Shown here piece by piece: positions 22,914 through 33,064 of a stretch of 64,000 bases of DNA (position 1 is the first letter of the stretch; each line of letters starts with the position of its first letter). Both the position numbers and the translations under genes were made by a program. The notes beneath the pieces were generated by a model. That model had not been told where the DNA came from and made no database searches. It saw only the letters and a list, made by a program, of their open reading frames with translations. Source of the stretch: Silene conica (Eukaryota; Streptophyta; Magnoliopsida; Caryophyllales; Caryophyllaceae); NCBI GenBank assembly GCA_029255685.2, contig CM055314.2:40613790-40677789 (forward strand), given 5' to 3'.

Positions 22914-23009
22914 TTGCTGATGTACACAAACTTTTGAAGGCTTAAAGCCTTCTACCTCTTTGGTAATTTTTTTTTTTTTTAATATATTTTTACATTATAC
23001 CAAAAAAAT
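19666..23009 (+). mobile_element. LINE-1, 5'-truncated plant L1 in Copia-C gag
   Basis: It is bounded by a perfect 15-bp target duplication. It begins inside the endonuclease domain of ORF2, so ORF1 and the start of ORF2 are absent (5' truncation, common for L1). The 3' end is a T/A-rich stretch ending accaaaaaaat rather than a long clean poly(A). The element is younger than Copia-C, which it interrupts only about 14 codons after the gag start. Confidence 0.93.
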
Positions 23010-23024
23010 AGGATTCACGTGCTA
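23010..23024. repeat. LINE-1 target site duplication, right copy
   Basis: Exact repeat of 19651-19665, followed by resumption of Copia-C gag and leader sequence. Confidence 0.95.
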
Positions 23025-23058
23025 GCTTGGCACTTGGCATTGGGTCTTCACCAGCCAT

Positions 23059-24806
23059 TAGTTATACAGCAGTTTAATTGAACGTGTTCTACACTGAAAA
23101 GAAGATAAAACAAAACCATATAAGCAACTCATTGTTGTGATTTAAGTCTATATTAAATTGTATTTAAACTCGTAGACTTATGCATTTATATAATTGATCT
23201 CCCTCAAGAATTATATAAACGATCCCAAGACTCAATTTCCGTATATTGATAAGCCCACAGCTTGGCTAATTCCACCGTTGGAACTCTTGGTCGATAGATT
23301 TCCGTAAATCCTATCTATTAGTCCATCTCAGTCGCTAGATAGTATCGAGTGACCATGATGTCGAGATAAAATAAATCATATGTTCCCACTTACCCGACGT
23401 AGAAGGGGTCATATTATGCCTACCGACGAGGAAGACCCCATCAACTTATATTTATCCATTTTAAGTGAACTAATATCTATCATATGCGTGAATGAATGAA
23501 ATAAAGTGATGGCTTTGCAATTGACATGTGACATCTGTATTGTCACAGAAAACTAACGCGTAACCTCTACATGAGTCAGTTTTCAGGCATGTTATGGGTG
23601 GTTTGGTTTTAGGCGGAATATGATGCAAGCTATTATCGATGAAAGCATAAAATAAAAGCAATAAACGTAAATAAAAGTCCTAGTGTGGCCTATCCTACCA
23701 AAATAAACATAAAAAAATCTTTGGAATCCACCATTGGACCCTATAAGCTTGTCTTGATGTTCCATCTTGGTCCTTGCAGCAGGAGTGAGCATCCGGTCTC
23801 CGTCTTTGGTCTTCACAAAATTACTAATTTAAATTACAAATATATAACCCTATTTACATTCTAATTTAAATACCAAAGTAATTACATGGCAAAAACTCAA
23901 AAAGGAGATTCAAGATCTCAAAATTACAAGCAAGACTGTGTCCCATCATTACGGTGACACAATTTACTAAGGCCACACTAAGTTACAACCGTTTGCAAAA
24001 ATTAAAAACGTTATTGAAAGCATTCAAAAGGCATTAAACAAGACGATAAATAAAATGCATCAACTAAAATTAAAATTCATTCATGACATAACACTGTTAT
24101 TATGATTAACAAATTTTACCAAACCACCTTTTCGGGATTAAAATTATGTGATTATACCGTTTTAACCACTTTAATTTTAATAAGTTTATAATCCATTATC
24201 TTAAACCGTTTTAAAATAATATGTATCAAACGAGAGTGAACCGTTTCACAAAAATAATATACTATTTCCGTATACAGCATATTACTTTTTGGCCAATGGA
24301 AAATAAAACAGGTTATTTTCGGAAAAATAAAACACGACTGTTACAGGGAAGTGGTCGACCGACCTCAACATGGGGTCGACCGACCTACTGTCAAAACAAA
24401 AAAAATTCTTGTAACTGCAGAGTGGTCGACCGACCCAATAAACGGGTCGACCGACCACAAAACACGAAGTTGAGTTTCTGAAAACGCGAAATTGCTGCAC
24501 TTTCAATCAAAACAAGTTTTTATCTTTGATTCAAAACGTGTAAATCAAAATAAACAGCAACAAGGGTTCACATATTGTCAAGAATATCGATTAATAAACA
24601 ATATGTAAACAGGAATCGAAAACAAGATCGATTATACAAAAGAGAAAACGCCGAAAAACAAAAACCCTACGCGGGCAGAGGTCGACCGACCACAATAATG
24701 GGTCGACCGACCCACACGCCGACAGAAATCAATTTTCAAAATTTTTAAATTAAAACTTATGAAAAACACAAAAGTAAAATTTCGTGGCCTTGGCTCTGAT
24801 ACCACT
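23059..24806 (-). other. Copia-C 5' leader with primer site and cassettes
   Basis: This is untranslated sequence homologous to the Copia-A and Copia-D leaders. The primer site TGGTATCAGAGC reads on the minus strand directly inside the LTR (about 24793-24804). Three paired-word cassettes lie at 24353-24385, 24424-24456 and 24680-24712. No gene is seen. Confidence 0.8.
24353..24712. repeat. three paired GGTCGACCGACC cassettes in Copia-C leader
   Basis: Word starts are at 24353/24374, 24424/24445 and 24680/24701, all at a pitch of exactly 21 bp. Spacers are tcaacatgg, caataaacg and acaataatg. They are homologous to three of the four cassettes of Copia-D on the other strand. Confidence 0.92.
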
Positions 24807-25878
24807 TGTGGGGAATTAAGCATGTATTCGCCCTAAAACGTGAAGGATTATAACGAAATTTACAATTGAGATTATTGTCATAAGTTAATAAAAACATGAA
24901 AAAGGAATACAACATTGGGTCCTTCCTTGAATAGGCCTAAGAACATGAATTAAAGTAAATTCCCTCCTATAACTTGCACCCAAGACTTGAATGAGATGAT
25001 GTCGCGTGTGCTAGAAATACTCTCCAATAGCCTTGCAATATGGGGAGAGCTTTTGTGAGGTTTTAGATGTGAGATCTGAGTTTTGGGAAAATAATGTTCT
25101 CAAAACCCTAATTCTTGAGATTATGAATTAACCAGTAGAATGAATCACCTGACACAAGGAGAAGGACTCTCTTATGTAGTATGGGTCGGCCGAACGGTTA
25201 GGGTAAGAGTGGGATTTTTCCACTCTTACCTTATTCCTTTGCGTGATTCCACCCGTTTTGCTAAAAATATAATTCGCGGGTTTTATTTATAAATCGCATA
25301 CATGTTATCAGATATTAATGCAATCGATGTATTAATAATGGTCTGATAAAATTACGATATTGTATAATTACCCAAATTAATATAACTGTTTATATTAATA
25401 CGCGAATATAATATTTAATTAAATATAACCGTTTATATTTAATTTACGAATTAATCATGTAATCCGTATTAGCTAAAATTATTTAATCCGTATTAAATAA
25501 TAATCTCAACATCTTATTGACTAATTTAATAGTCAATACCTCTGACTAACTGTTTAGTCGTATCCGGCATAAATGTGACTGTATTTTCATACCTTCACAT
25601 CTCTCAAACGTGTCCTATAGGTGTGACGTATAGGGACCAGTTGATCACCGTCATCCGTATGACAATAACGTCAAACTTATCTAGCAAGCCAACCGTTATT
25701 GATAAACGGGGATCAACTGATAATAATACTGAAGTATGCCCTTGTGATCCTTAAAGAGATTTAGTAAGTCATTGTACTAATTGTCAAGGACACCAGCCCC
25801 AACAATCTCCCAGTTGTCCGTACAAGGGTATGTGCAATGACGTTATCACACTACATGTGGAGGACACAAGCTCCAACA
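24807..25878 (-). repeat. Copia-C 5' LTR, long form (1072 bp)
   Basis: On the minus strand it begins TGTTGGAGCTTGTGTCC at 25878, runs 74 bp to an internal TGTTGGGGCTGG (25804) and ends at 24807 next to the primer site. The flank at 25879 is Gypsy-1 coding sequence, so the outer TGTTGGAGC is the true end of this copy. This shows that the family can use the upstream start. Confidence 0.85.
25637..25720. other. nested palindrome in Copia-C LTR
   Basis: Outer arms are CCAGTTGATC (25637-25646) and GATCAACTGA (25711-25720), inner arms CAATAACG (25663-25670) and CGTTATTG (25694-25701). It has the same architecture as in Copia-A, read on the other strand. Confidence 0.85.
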
Positions 25879-25879
25879 G

Positions 25880-27369
25880 AGCCTAGAGTTTGTTGAAAAA
25901 GGATTTGACTATTTGGGTGTCATGTCTGCGGAGCCTACCTTGTTTTGGGAAGTTCGTCAGAATCTGCCTACCGATGCAACTTATAAGAAGTTCCAGGCTA
26001 AGATCGCTAGTGGGAATGCCAAGGACTTCGTGATCGATTCTAGTGGGTTCCTTAGGTTCCATGGTCGTTTGTATGTTCCCGATGTCCCCAAGCTAAGAAA
26101 GAGAGTCTTGGATGAGGCTCATTTGACTCCCTACTCTGTTCACCCGAGAGGTGACAAGATGCATAACGACTTGAAGCTTCAGTTTTGGTGGCCTAGGATG
26201 AAGAGTGATGTAGTGGACTACGTGGGAAAATGTTTGACTTGTCAGAGAGTTAAGATTGAGCACAAGAGACCCGGTGCATTGCTACAACCTTTAGAAATCC
26301 CGTTATGGAAATGGGAGTCGATATCTATGGATTTCGTCATGTCGTTGCCTAGGACAGTTGGTGGCAAGGATGCCGTTGGGGTGATAGTCGATAGGTTGAC
26401 TAAGTGTGCTAAATTCATCCCAATCAAGGAAACTTGGAATTTGGACAAGCTTGCTAAGGCTTATGTGGATGAGATTGTGAGATACCATGGTGTCTCCAAG
26501 GACATTGTTTCGGACCGTGATCCCCGTTTCTGTTCGAGGTTCTGGAAGGCTCTTCAGGAGGCTATGGGTAGCTGTTTACTTATGAGTACAGTGTTTCATG
26601 CCGCGACCGATGGTCAGACTAAGAGAACGATTCAGACCCTTGAGGACCTACTTCGTGCCTGTGCCTTAGACTTTCAGGCTAGTTGGGAGAAATGTTTACC
26701 CTTGGTTGAGTTTTCGTACAACAATAGCTATCATGCATCGATCAAGATGGCTCCCTACGAGGCCCTCTATGGTAGGAAGTGTCGTAGTCCGATTTGCTGG
26801 GATCAGTCGAGTGATGTTCGAGATTTGGGGCCCGATCAGTTTGCCGAGACCATTGACCAAGTCCAGTTGATCCGTGGGAGGATGAAAGTGGCCTAAGATC
26901 GTCAGAAATCCTCTGCAGATGTCCGTCGGCGACCGCTTGAGTTCAACGTTGGCGACCGTGTCTTCCTTAAGGTTTCCCCGATGAAAGGAGTTAAGAGATT
27001 TGGAGTCAAGGGCAAGCTGAGCCCCATGTACATTGGACCGTACGAAATAGTGAAGAGAATTGGTTCATTTGCATATCTTTTGGACTTGCCCCCTAATCTA
27101 GGGAAGGTTCATAATGTTTTTCATGTATCACAACTTCGGAAGTATGTAAGTGACCCAAGCCATATCCTTCATCATGAAATTCCCGTCCTAGAGCCAAGTC
27201 TTGCCTTTGAGGAGCGACCCTTGAGAATTTTGGACCGTAAGGAAAAGAAGCTAAGGAGCAAGGTAGTGCCTTTGGTGAGAGTACTTTGGAGATGCGGTGA
27301 TGTAGAGGAAGAGACTTGGTAACCGGAAGCAACTATGCAAGCCAAGTATCCGGATTTGTTCGTCTAGGT
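25880..27369 (+). pseudogene. Gypsy-1 integrase with C-terminal chromodomain-like region
   Basis: Visible parts: the H-H-C-C zinc region ending FWWPRMKSDVVDYVGKCLTC (near 26190-26240), integrase core residues in ISMDFVMSLP (near 26325) and SDRDPRFCSRFW (near 26510), the C-terminal GPYEIVKRIGSFAYLLDLP fold (near 27040), FHVSQLRKYV (near 27118), and a final region ILDRKEKKLRSKVVPLVRVL characteristic of chromoviruses, in which a chromodomain guides integration to heterochromatin. It is a broken fossil. Confidence 0.85.
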
Positions 27370-28394
27370 AAACATCTTTCTCTAAGTTTCGAGGACGAAA
27401 CTTTTTAAAAGGAGGGATGATTGTAACACCCGCGAAACTCCCGCCTTGGAATTTATTTAAAATAATTTGAATTCCAAATTAATTCGTATTTTTGAGAAAT
27501 TATAATTTTTAAAGAGTAATGAGTATTACGGAAATATTTAATTCAAGTCCTAAGTATAGTAACCTTAAGGCTTAGTTTCTAGCAAATTCCAACTCAAAAT
27601 TGAGTTATATGGGTCATACCCGGAAATGGGTCATACCCGGAAATGGGTCAAATAACTTGTGGTTGTCTTCAAACCCAAATAAAACCCTCCTTCACCTCCC
27701 TCCTCATTTATACAATTTCAAATTTGGCCTCCCATTTGAGAACACCATTTTTCCTCCAAAAAGCTTCAAGCTTGAAATCAACACAACTTGCTCATTTCTA
27801 ATCGGTTTCTTGCGATTTTTGTGGCATTCTTTTCCTCTTATCCTCTTCCTTCCTTTCAAGTAATAAAGTATACATTTCCTCCCTCTCATACAAAATTTCT
27901 AAAACCGTAGGTGAGTACCAAGACTAGCTTTTTCCACTCTAACACTTACTTTGTTTGTAGGTTTCGAGTCGGGTGATCCGGAGGGTGATTCCTACGAAAT
28001 TGACGACACTTTGGACTAGGATTCAAGCAAGAAGGTAAGTTTAGTGGGTTCTTACTTCTATTTTGTCAAAGTCTAAGTTTTTATATGTTATTTGTTAGTA
28101 AAGAATGATGGTTGTTAGTAAGGTGGTTATTTGATATTGTTTAACTTGTATTGGTGATTCTTACATGAGTTTTGGGTGTTTGGAATTGCTTGTACCATTG
28201 TTCTCAATTCATAATTGAATTTCATAAATTCTCATGTTAAATTAAGAAGGGATTTATGTTGGTTTGAATAGCTTTTGATGAAGGTTAATACACCTTGAAT
28301 ACATGAGTACATGGTGCTTGAAATGGGTTGTTTATAGGGCCTTTGTATGTGCCAAAGTGTGGGCGAAAGGGGGGAAACGACCAGCACAGACCAC

Positions 28395-28490
28395 GGCTGG
28401 GCAGGGGCTGCAGCAGCCTGCGCTGGGGGCCACAGGCCTGCGCTGGTGGCCGCAGCTTGCGCCTCTGGCCGCAGCCTGCGGTATTCGCTG
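28395..28490. repeat. GC-rich word array in Gypsy-1 LTR, pitch about 20 bp
   Basis: Forms of cctgcgctggtggcc recur with starts at 28417, 28437, 28456 and 28475, a pitch of 20, 19 and 19 bp, in an otherwise AT-rich LTR. A TATA-like tatatacatg lies about 90 bp downstream (28570). Confidence 0.7.
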
Positions 28491-28968
28491 CTCGTTCGCC
28501 AGTTTCGCGCATGATTTCGATTGTTTTTGTGCCCTTGTTTCTTCCACTTGTTTCCTATCTTCTCTCCCATGTATATACATGAACTTTTAAGTACTAAATC
28601 TATTATTTACATGTCTTAATGTTATTACTTTCATAACACGTCACATGCCATATCGAAGCCTAGCCATTGTCGCATTGTTAACTTTCGTTTCGTTTCTCGA
28701 AATTGCTTGGGATGATGAGGGGGCTATCAAATGCATATTATTTTGTTGTTGGGCAATGCTTGGGCCATTTGAAGCTAAGTTGAGGGAGAAAACCCCCCGG
28801 CCGTGCAACGGGAAGGGAAATCGGCTTCCACTTCAAAATAGCTTCTAGAAACCAACTCAAGCATTGATTTAGTTTACATTGTAACTCATGCTTAGTAATG
28901 GGTAATTAATGGTTATGTTAATGAGTTTGTGGATGGCTAACAGTTAAGTTACGCTTATATTGAATGGA

Positions 28969-28973
28969 TAGCG
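28969..28973. repeat. target duplication of solo LTR S1, left copy
   Basis: The bases tagcg are repeated at 30225-30229 immediately after the LTR end. Confidence 0.85.
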
Positions 28974-30224
28974 TGTTGGGAAATGTGTCCTCAACAATAG
29001 TGCGATCACGACAGTGATAAAAATCATTGTCATAAATCTTATGAAAAGAATATGCAAAGGGACGATCCAATAATTGATATAGTCAACTGACCAATATTAA
29101 TCGGTAATGATTGGCTGACTAGAGTTTGACATTACTGTCGTATGACGGTGGTGGTTAGTTGATCCCATTAGGTCACACCTTTAGGACTAACCCCTTAAAC
29201 GTATGTTGATTAATTGTATAGGATACAGATTGATCAATATTCTTAAAACCGTATATTAAGAATTCAGAGGTTGAATCTTAAAGTAAGATTTATATTTGAA
29301 ATTGAAATGTGTCAATTGTCAAATATTAAACGATATTTTAGAAATATCAAAATTAGTATAATGAATGGTTCATGGTTATAACAAACGTTGTTAATATATC
29401 GTATCGACGATTATTACGATAACCATATGTTGGGACAGTAATTTCGAATTACTGAATAATTTGTTAAATATGATTTAATTAATTTAGAAATATTATTTAT
29501 GTGATAAATTTATATTTTAAATTAATACAATTATTATGTCACATAAGATGTTACGTAATTAGTTAAATTGTACGAATTATAAATCGTAAAACGAAGGTCC
29601 GTTTTACGTTTATATGTACCGTGTAAATATAGTGTTATAAGGTAATATTATGTGATAATTTATCTTATTTTTATATGATGATTTTATTAGGTCATGACAT
29701 GACCTTATTATGAGTGTGTGAGCATGCAAAAGGGATCAAACCCTTCCCCATGCTCTTCCTCTACACGGTTCACACCCCACCCCAACCAAACCTATTCTCC
29801 ATTATATATATGTGATACATCACATATTTATAAACTAATCTTAGTGCATGAATTTTCTAGTGTAAGAAAACTCAAGAAAACCCTCATAAATATTATTCAT
29901 ATAATATTTTCTAATATACTAATTATAATAATTAGTACACGGTTTTAACCTAATTCCGTCCTCTAGTTTCGGGTTCGGTTATTTGGTCCGTTTAAGGTAA
30001 GGTCTTGGTGTTTACGTATTGGAGGCAAGCTTACTTGGTTGCTTTTGGAGGATCGTCCTAGCATTATTTCGGACCGTTTGTAAGAATACGATTCTCTTTA
30101 TTTTCGCTATAGTTTTGCATGCATTAGATCTTGCACATAAATTAATATGAGATTAATTATAAGTAGATAATTAGTAAGACTAAATAATATAAACATGTTA
30201 GTATGACTACTCGTTTTCCCTTCA
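28974..30224 (+). mobile_element. solo copia LTR S1 (1251 bp), related to the Copia-B LTR
   Basis: It begins TGTTGGGAAATGTGTCCTC and ends CCCTTCA, flanked on both sides by tagcg, with no internal region. This is the product of recombination between the two LTRs of one element. The first 200 bp resemble the Copia-B LTR, including the nested palindrome at 29083-29162. No gene inside. Confidence 0.88.
29083..29162. other. nested palindrome in solo LTR S1
   Basis: Outer arms TCAACTGACC (29083-29092) and GGTTAGTTGA (29153-29162) pair with one G-T. Inner arms CGGTAATG (29102-29109) and CATTACTG (29130-29137) pair with one G-T. Compared with Copia-B, one outer base and its partner have both changed. 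Confidence 0.8.
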
Positions 30225-30299
30225 TAGCGGTGATACGATTAGTATATCATTGTAATGAACAAATGCCACCCAAGTATGGGATTTTGTCTATGTTCGGGA

Positions 30300-30570
30300 T
30301 TGGTCGGTGTCCGTGGTTATGCGGCCCGGTCCCCGTGTGTCGTTCGGTGTAGGTTATTACATCGAGAGGTTTTGCTAGGTCTTAGGCATATAGTTTGCGG
30401 TTATGCTCTATACATAGATTTCGTATGTCGTGGTTATGCGCTCCGTTAGCTAGTGTCGTGGTTATGCGATCTAGTGGTCGGGGTAACGGTTATGTTCCCC
30501 GACGGCGTTCATTCTATTCTTGTTGCTTAGTAGTTTGGATGCTATGGTTGTGGTCAACGGTTATGTTCAT
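30300..30570. repeat. 'tggttatgcg' word array in Gypsy-1 LTR
   Basis: The words ggttatgcg or ggttatg occur about seven times, at irregular spacing of 30-60 bp, within about 270 bp of the LTR right of the solo LTR. Between copies are CG-rich words (ccccg, ggtcgggg, tcgttcgg). Confidence 0.6.
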
Positions 30571-31118
30571 TCTTGCACTATGAATTGGATGGTTAAATCT
30601 GATTGTCCTTGTATTCACCTATATCTCACATGCTTCATGCTTTAGTTGATGTCATATGACCTATTGTGTTGAACATGTTGGATAACCAATTTCAATTGTT
30701 AGATTATTTATATGCTTACTCATATGACTTGTTATTATCATTGTTATCATTGTCATTATCTTCACTATTATTACTTACATGTCTTTTTTGTGAAATGGCA
30801 TGGGAGAACCTTGGGTTACTCCCCACTAATGTTGGCATTCATGTTTGTGAATGACAGGTTTGTGGAGCATAGTTGGGGAAGACGTGTGGGCTATCAAGAA
30901 CTTGCCCTTGGACCTAGATTGTCTTTTTGTTTCGCTAGACTACCTAACGTTATGTGTGCATTCGTGGGATATCTTTTCCCCATATACTCCTTTGGTTGTA
31001 GAATTCGAATTATTAGTTCCCATTTTTTTTTCTTTCGTTGAACCTTCGCATGCTAGGTTGATTAACTCGTTGAAGAAATTTTTTTAAAAACCCCTTATTT
31101 ACGCTTATTGGTGTTTAT

Positions 31119-31265
31119 ATTTTCCACTAAATCGCGGGGGTCCACACTGTTAGCATCGTTACCAGGCGGAGGAGGAGGAACGACTTCAGCCTGAACCCTT
31201 TGGTTCTCTAGGACTTGCAGAAGTGCTTGCATTATAGTATTCTCTGTGGCTGAGGGTCTCACCAT
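31119..31265 (-). pseudogene. Gypsy-2 gag N-terminus, cut by Gypsy-1
   Basis: From the ATG at 31265 the frame reads MVRPSATENTIMQALLQVLE, a helical start, then PPPPPGNDANSVDPRDLVEN, where family similarity stops at the Gypsy-1 boundary. This is the usual N-terminus of Tekay-like gag. Partial. Confidence 0.7.
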
Positions 31266-31416
31266 CCTTCAAAAGAGAAAACGATGTTACCTTAACAATT
31301 AACAAGCACAAACAGTCTACCACTTGTCCTTAAGTCTACCCAAAGCTCTCATTCATTATTCAATTTATTGGTCAAGTTAAGTTTGGGGATTACATGAGTG
31401 CGTCGGGAGCGATAAC

Positions 31417-31428
31417 GCTCTGATACCA
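31417..31428 (-). other. Gypsy-2 primer binding site (initiator tRNA-Met)
   Basis: The minus strand reads TGGTATCAGAGC two bases inside the LTR end, as in Tekay-like chromoviruses. Confidence 0.88.
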
Positions 31429-32048
31429 ACTGTAAGACCCCTCGCGGCAGCGGAAAAGTAAACATACAAAACATGCCAAAAACGAGCGAAATTTAAAACT
31501 TTTGTCATGATAAGAAAAACATGTGAGGTGCTTTAACAAAACTAAACATGCGGAAGAAATAAAACATAATTAAGTATTAAATACAAAACAAGGCAGCCCG
31601 GGATAGCATATCCCTACAGGCATGAAATACTGAGAACATAAGTCTCAGGTCTAGCTACACGGTAAAGGTAAGTCATCGATGATTGGATCATCGCTCGCTA
31701 GCCTCAACGTAACGCCCTACAAATAGCCTCATGTACCTACATATATACAACATCTGCGCCACAGTCAGTGGGGAGTGACTAGAGCTCTCATAGCCACCTA
31801 TTGTCATACAACACAGAACATATGAATACAAGCATTATACTCCAACATAAACAATCAGGTGAAGTACTCCATCAATAACTCTTCGTATCATACTCATGCA
31901 ATTAGATAACAAACTGCAACTCAGGTATATCTAATCACGTATCAGTAGTACATAACACCGTACCCCAACTCAGACAAGTATATACAAAACATTCAGCAAT
32001 GTCTAGCACAGTACCCCAACTCAGGCAAGCTAAACACAAAACACACAC

Positions 32049-32305
32049 GAACCACCCACAAAGGGGTTCGACCACAGAATAAAGAACCACCCACTAAGGG
32101 TTCAACAAGGAGCAAGAACCACCCACGAAGGGGTTCGCCAAGGAGAGAGAACCACCCACGAAGGGGTTCGACCACTAAACTAGAACCAACCACTAAGTGG
32201 TTCACGCGAAGAAAGAACCACGCACTAAGGGTTCGCACTAAGAAGGAACCACCCACGAAGGGGTTCACACTAAGCTAACACAACGAACCAACCACTAAGT
32301 GGTTC
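32049..32305. repeat. eight-copy imperfect-palindrome minisatellite in Gypsy-2 LTR
   Basis: Eight units begin with GAACCA at 32049, 32084, 32116, 32149, 32183, 32215, 32246 and 32285 and end about 20 bp later with GGTTC. Each unit is itself a short hairpin (GAACCA...GGTTC; the form at 32183 is gaaccaac..agtggttc). The pitch is 31-39 bp. Confidence 0.9.
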
Positions 32306-32365
32306 AACAACCAAATCTCCAAAGGAGCCTTCACACTAAACCACAAATCAATCACTTAAAAACAA

Positions 32366-32690
32366 CCAACAACACTTAGTTGACTTCGGGAACTAATTTG
32401 AGGCGAGAGCCGATCTCCCTTCCGGTTGCCCGGCCGGGAGGTCTTTCTCCTCAAATCCATACCCCAACCCAACGTAAATGTCGCCCAATTCCTGGGACTA
32501 CGACAGACTTAAATGATAAATGATCTACTCTTGATAAACATTCACTCGACACTTAATTGACCCCAGGAACTAAGTTGAGGGAAAGCCGGTTTCCCTTTCG
32601 GTTGCCCGACCGGGGGGGCTCTATCCTCACTCCATTCCTGAACCCAATATAATGCCGCCTGAACTCTGGGGACCTCAAACACGCATACGA
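32366..32690. repeat. two diverged tandem blocks of about 185 bp in Gypsy-2 LTR
   Basis: Block one (from 32366) and block two (from 32550) share the order: acttaattgac, gggaactaa, ttgaggcgagagccg, a GC-rich core with ggttgcccggccggg or ggttgcccgaccggg, tcctcaaatcc, and ctgggac. The core can fold on itself. Confidence 0.75.
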
Positions 32691-32763
32691 AGCATATGAA
32701 AAAGGAATCAACGGAAACCGACTTAAGAAACGGAAGTTACAAAGCAAACATAGCTGACAAGGG

Positions 32764-33064
32764 CTCTCAGCCGGTCGACCATAGGCGGCCGGTCGGCTGG
32801 CTGAGAGTCTCATCCTCTCACGCCAATAACATAACCAAGCCAACATCCAGAGAGGACTCCCAGTCGGTCGGCCGGCTGCCGGTCCACCGGCTGGGGACCT
32901 CTTCACTCCTCTTCGCACATCAAACAACAACATGCTCACAACAAATGGTCTCCCAGCCGGTCGGCCGGCTGCCGGTCCACCGGCTGGGGACCTAAACCAA
33001 AATTTCACGAAAAACAACATAGCATCACTTAGGACTCTGAGCTGGCTGGTCGACCGGCTCAGAG
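32764..33064. repeat. four GC-rich hairpin cassettes in Gypsy-2 LTR
   Basis: Stem pairs: CTCTCAGCC (32764-32772) with GGCTGAGAG (32799-32807); CCAGTCGGT (32860-32868) with ACCGGCTGG (32886-32894, one mismatch); CCCAGCCGGT (32952-32961) with ACCGGCTGGG (32979-32988); CTCTGAGC (33035-33042) with GCTCAGAG (33057-33064). The middle two are near-identical over about 43 bp. All contain GGTCGGCC- or GGTCGACC-type words. Confidence 0.88.

Larger units (their letters stand above)
17453..25878 (-). mobile_element. Copia-C, broken relative of Copia-A interrupted by LINE-1
   Basis: It is the same family as Copia-A (gag, protease and integrase nearly identical) but on the minus strand and broken, with about three disruptions besides two insertions. 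Parts: 5' LTR 24807-25878, leader 24806-23059, gag start at 23058, LINE-1 inserted at 19666-23009, then gag, protease and integrase sequence down to 17453. There it is cut by CACTA-1; the reverse transcriptase part should lie beyond the other end of CACTA-1, outside the window. The right end sits in Gypsy-1 integrase-region sequence. Confidence 0.88.
25879..31118 (+). mobile_element. Gypsy-1, Tekay-like Ty3/gypsy element, 3' part
   Basis: It holds the end of the RNase H/integrase region, integrase, a chromodomain-like tail, polypurine tract (aaaaggaggga at 27407-27417) and a long 3' LTR starting TGTAACACCCGCG at 27422. The LTR is interrupted by a solo copia LTR. The 5' half is missing from the window because Copia-C is inserted at 25878/25879. 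The right end is at about 31118, where Gypsy-2 gag sequence resumes. The exact last base is uncertain by a few positions. Broken, about one disruption in the visible coding part. Confidence 0.82.
27422..31118 (+). repeat. Gypsy-1 3' LTR, interrupted by a solo copia LTR
   Basis: It starts TGTAACACCCGCG after a polypurine tract. Without the 1256 bp of solo LTR plus duplication it is about 2.4 kb, normal for Tekay-type LTRs. It contains no gene. It holds a GC-rich word array at 28395-28490, a 17-bp tandem repeat of 'gggtcatacccggaaat' near 27608-27642, and a repeated 'tggttatgcg' word at 30300-30570. Confidence 0.75.

Noticed and set aside
28303-28590. Overlapping frames on both strands in the GC-rich part of the Gypsy-1 LTR
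   Set aside because: Several frames on both strands are open simply because of the GC-rich word array; no protein similarity is recognisable.
31119-31146. Gypsy-1 LTR ending at 31146 (gggggtccaca)
   Set aside because: The minus strand there continues the Gypsy-2 gag frame (SVDPRDLVEN), so the boundary is nearer 31118; the resemblance to an LTR end is probably chance.
32049-32305. CRISPR-like array of short repeats
   Set aside because: The sequence is a plant retrotransposon LTR; repeats are diverged, self-complementary and irregularly spaced, with no spacers of constant length and no cas genes.
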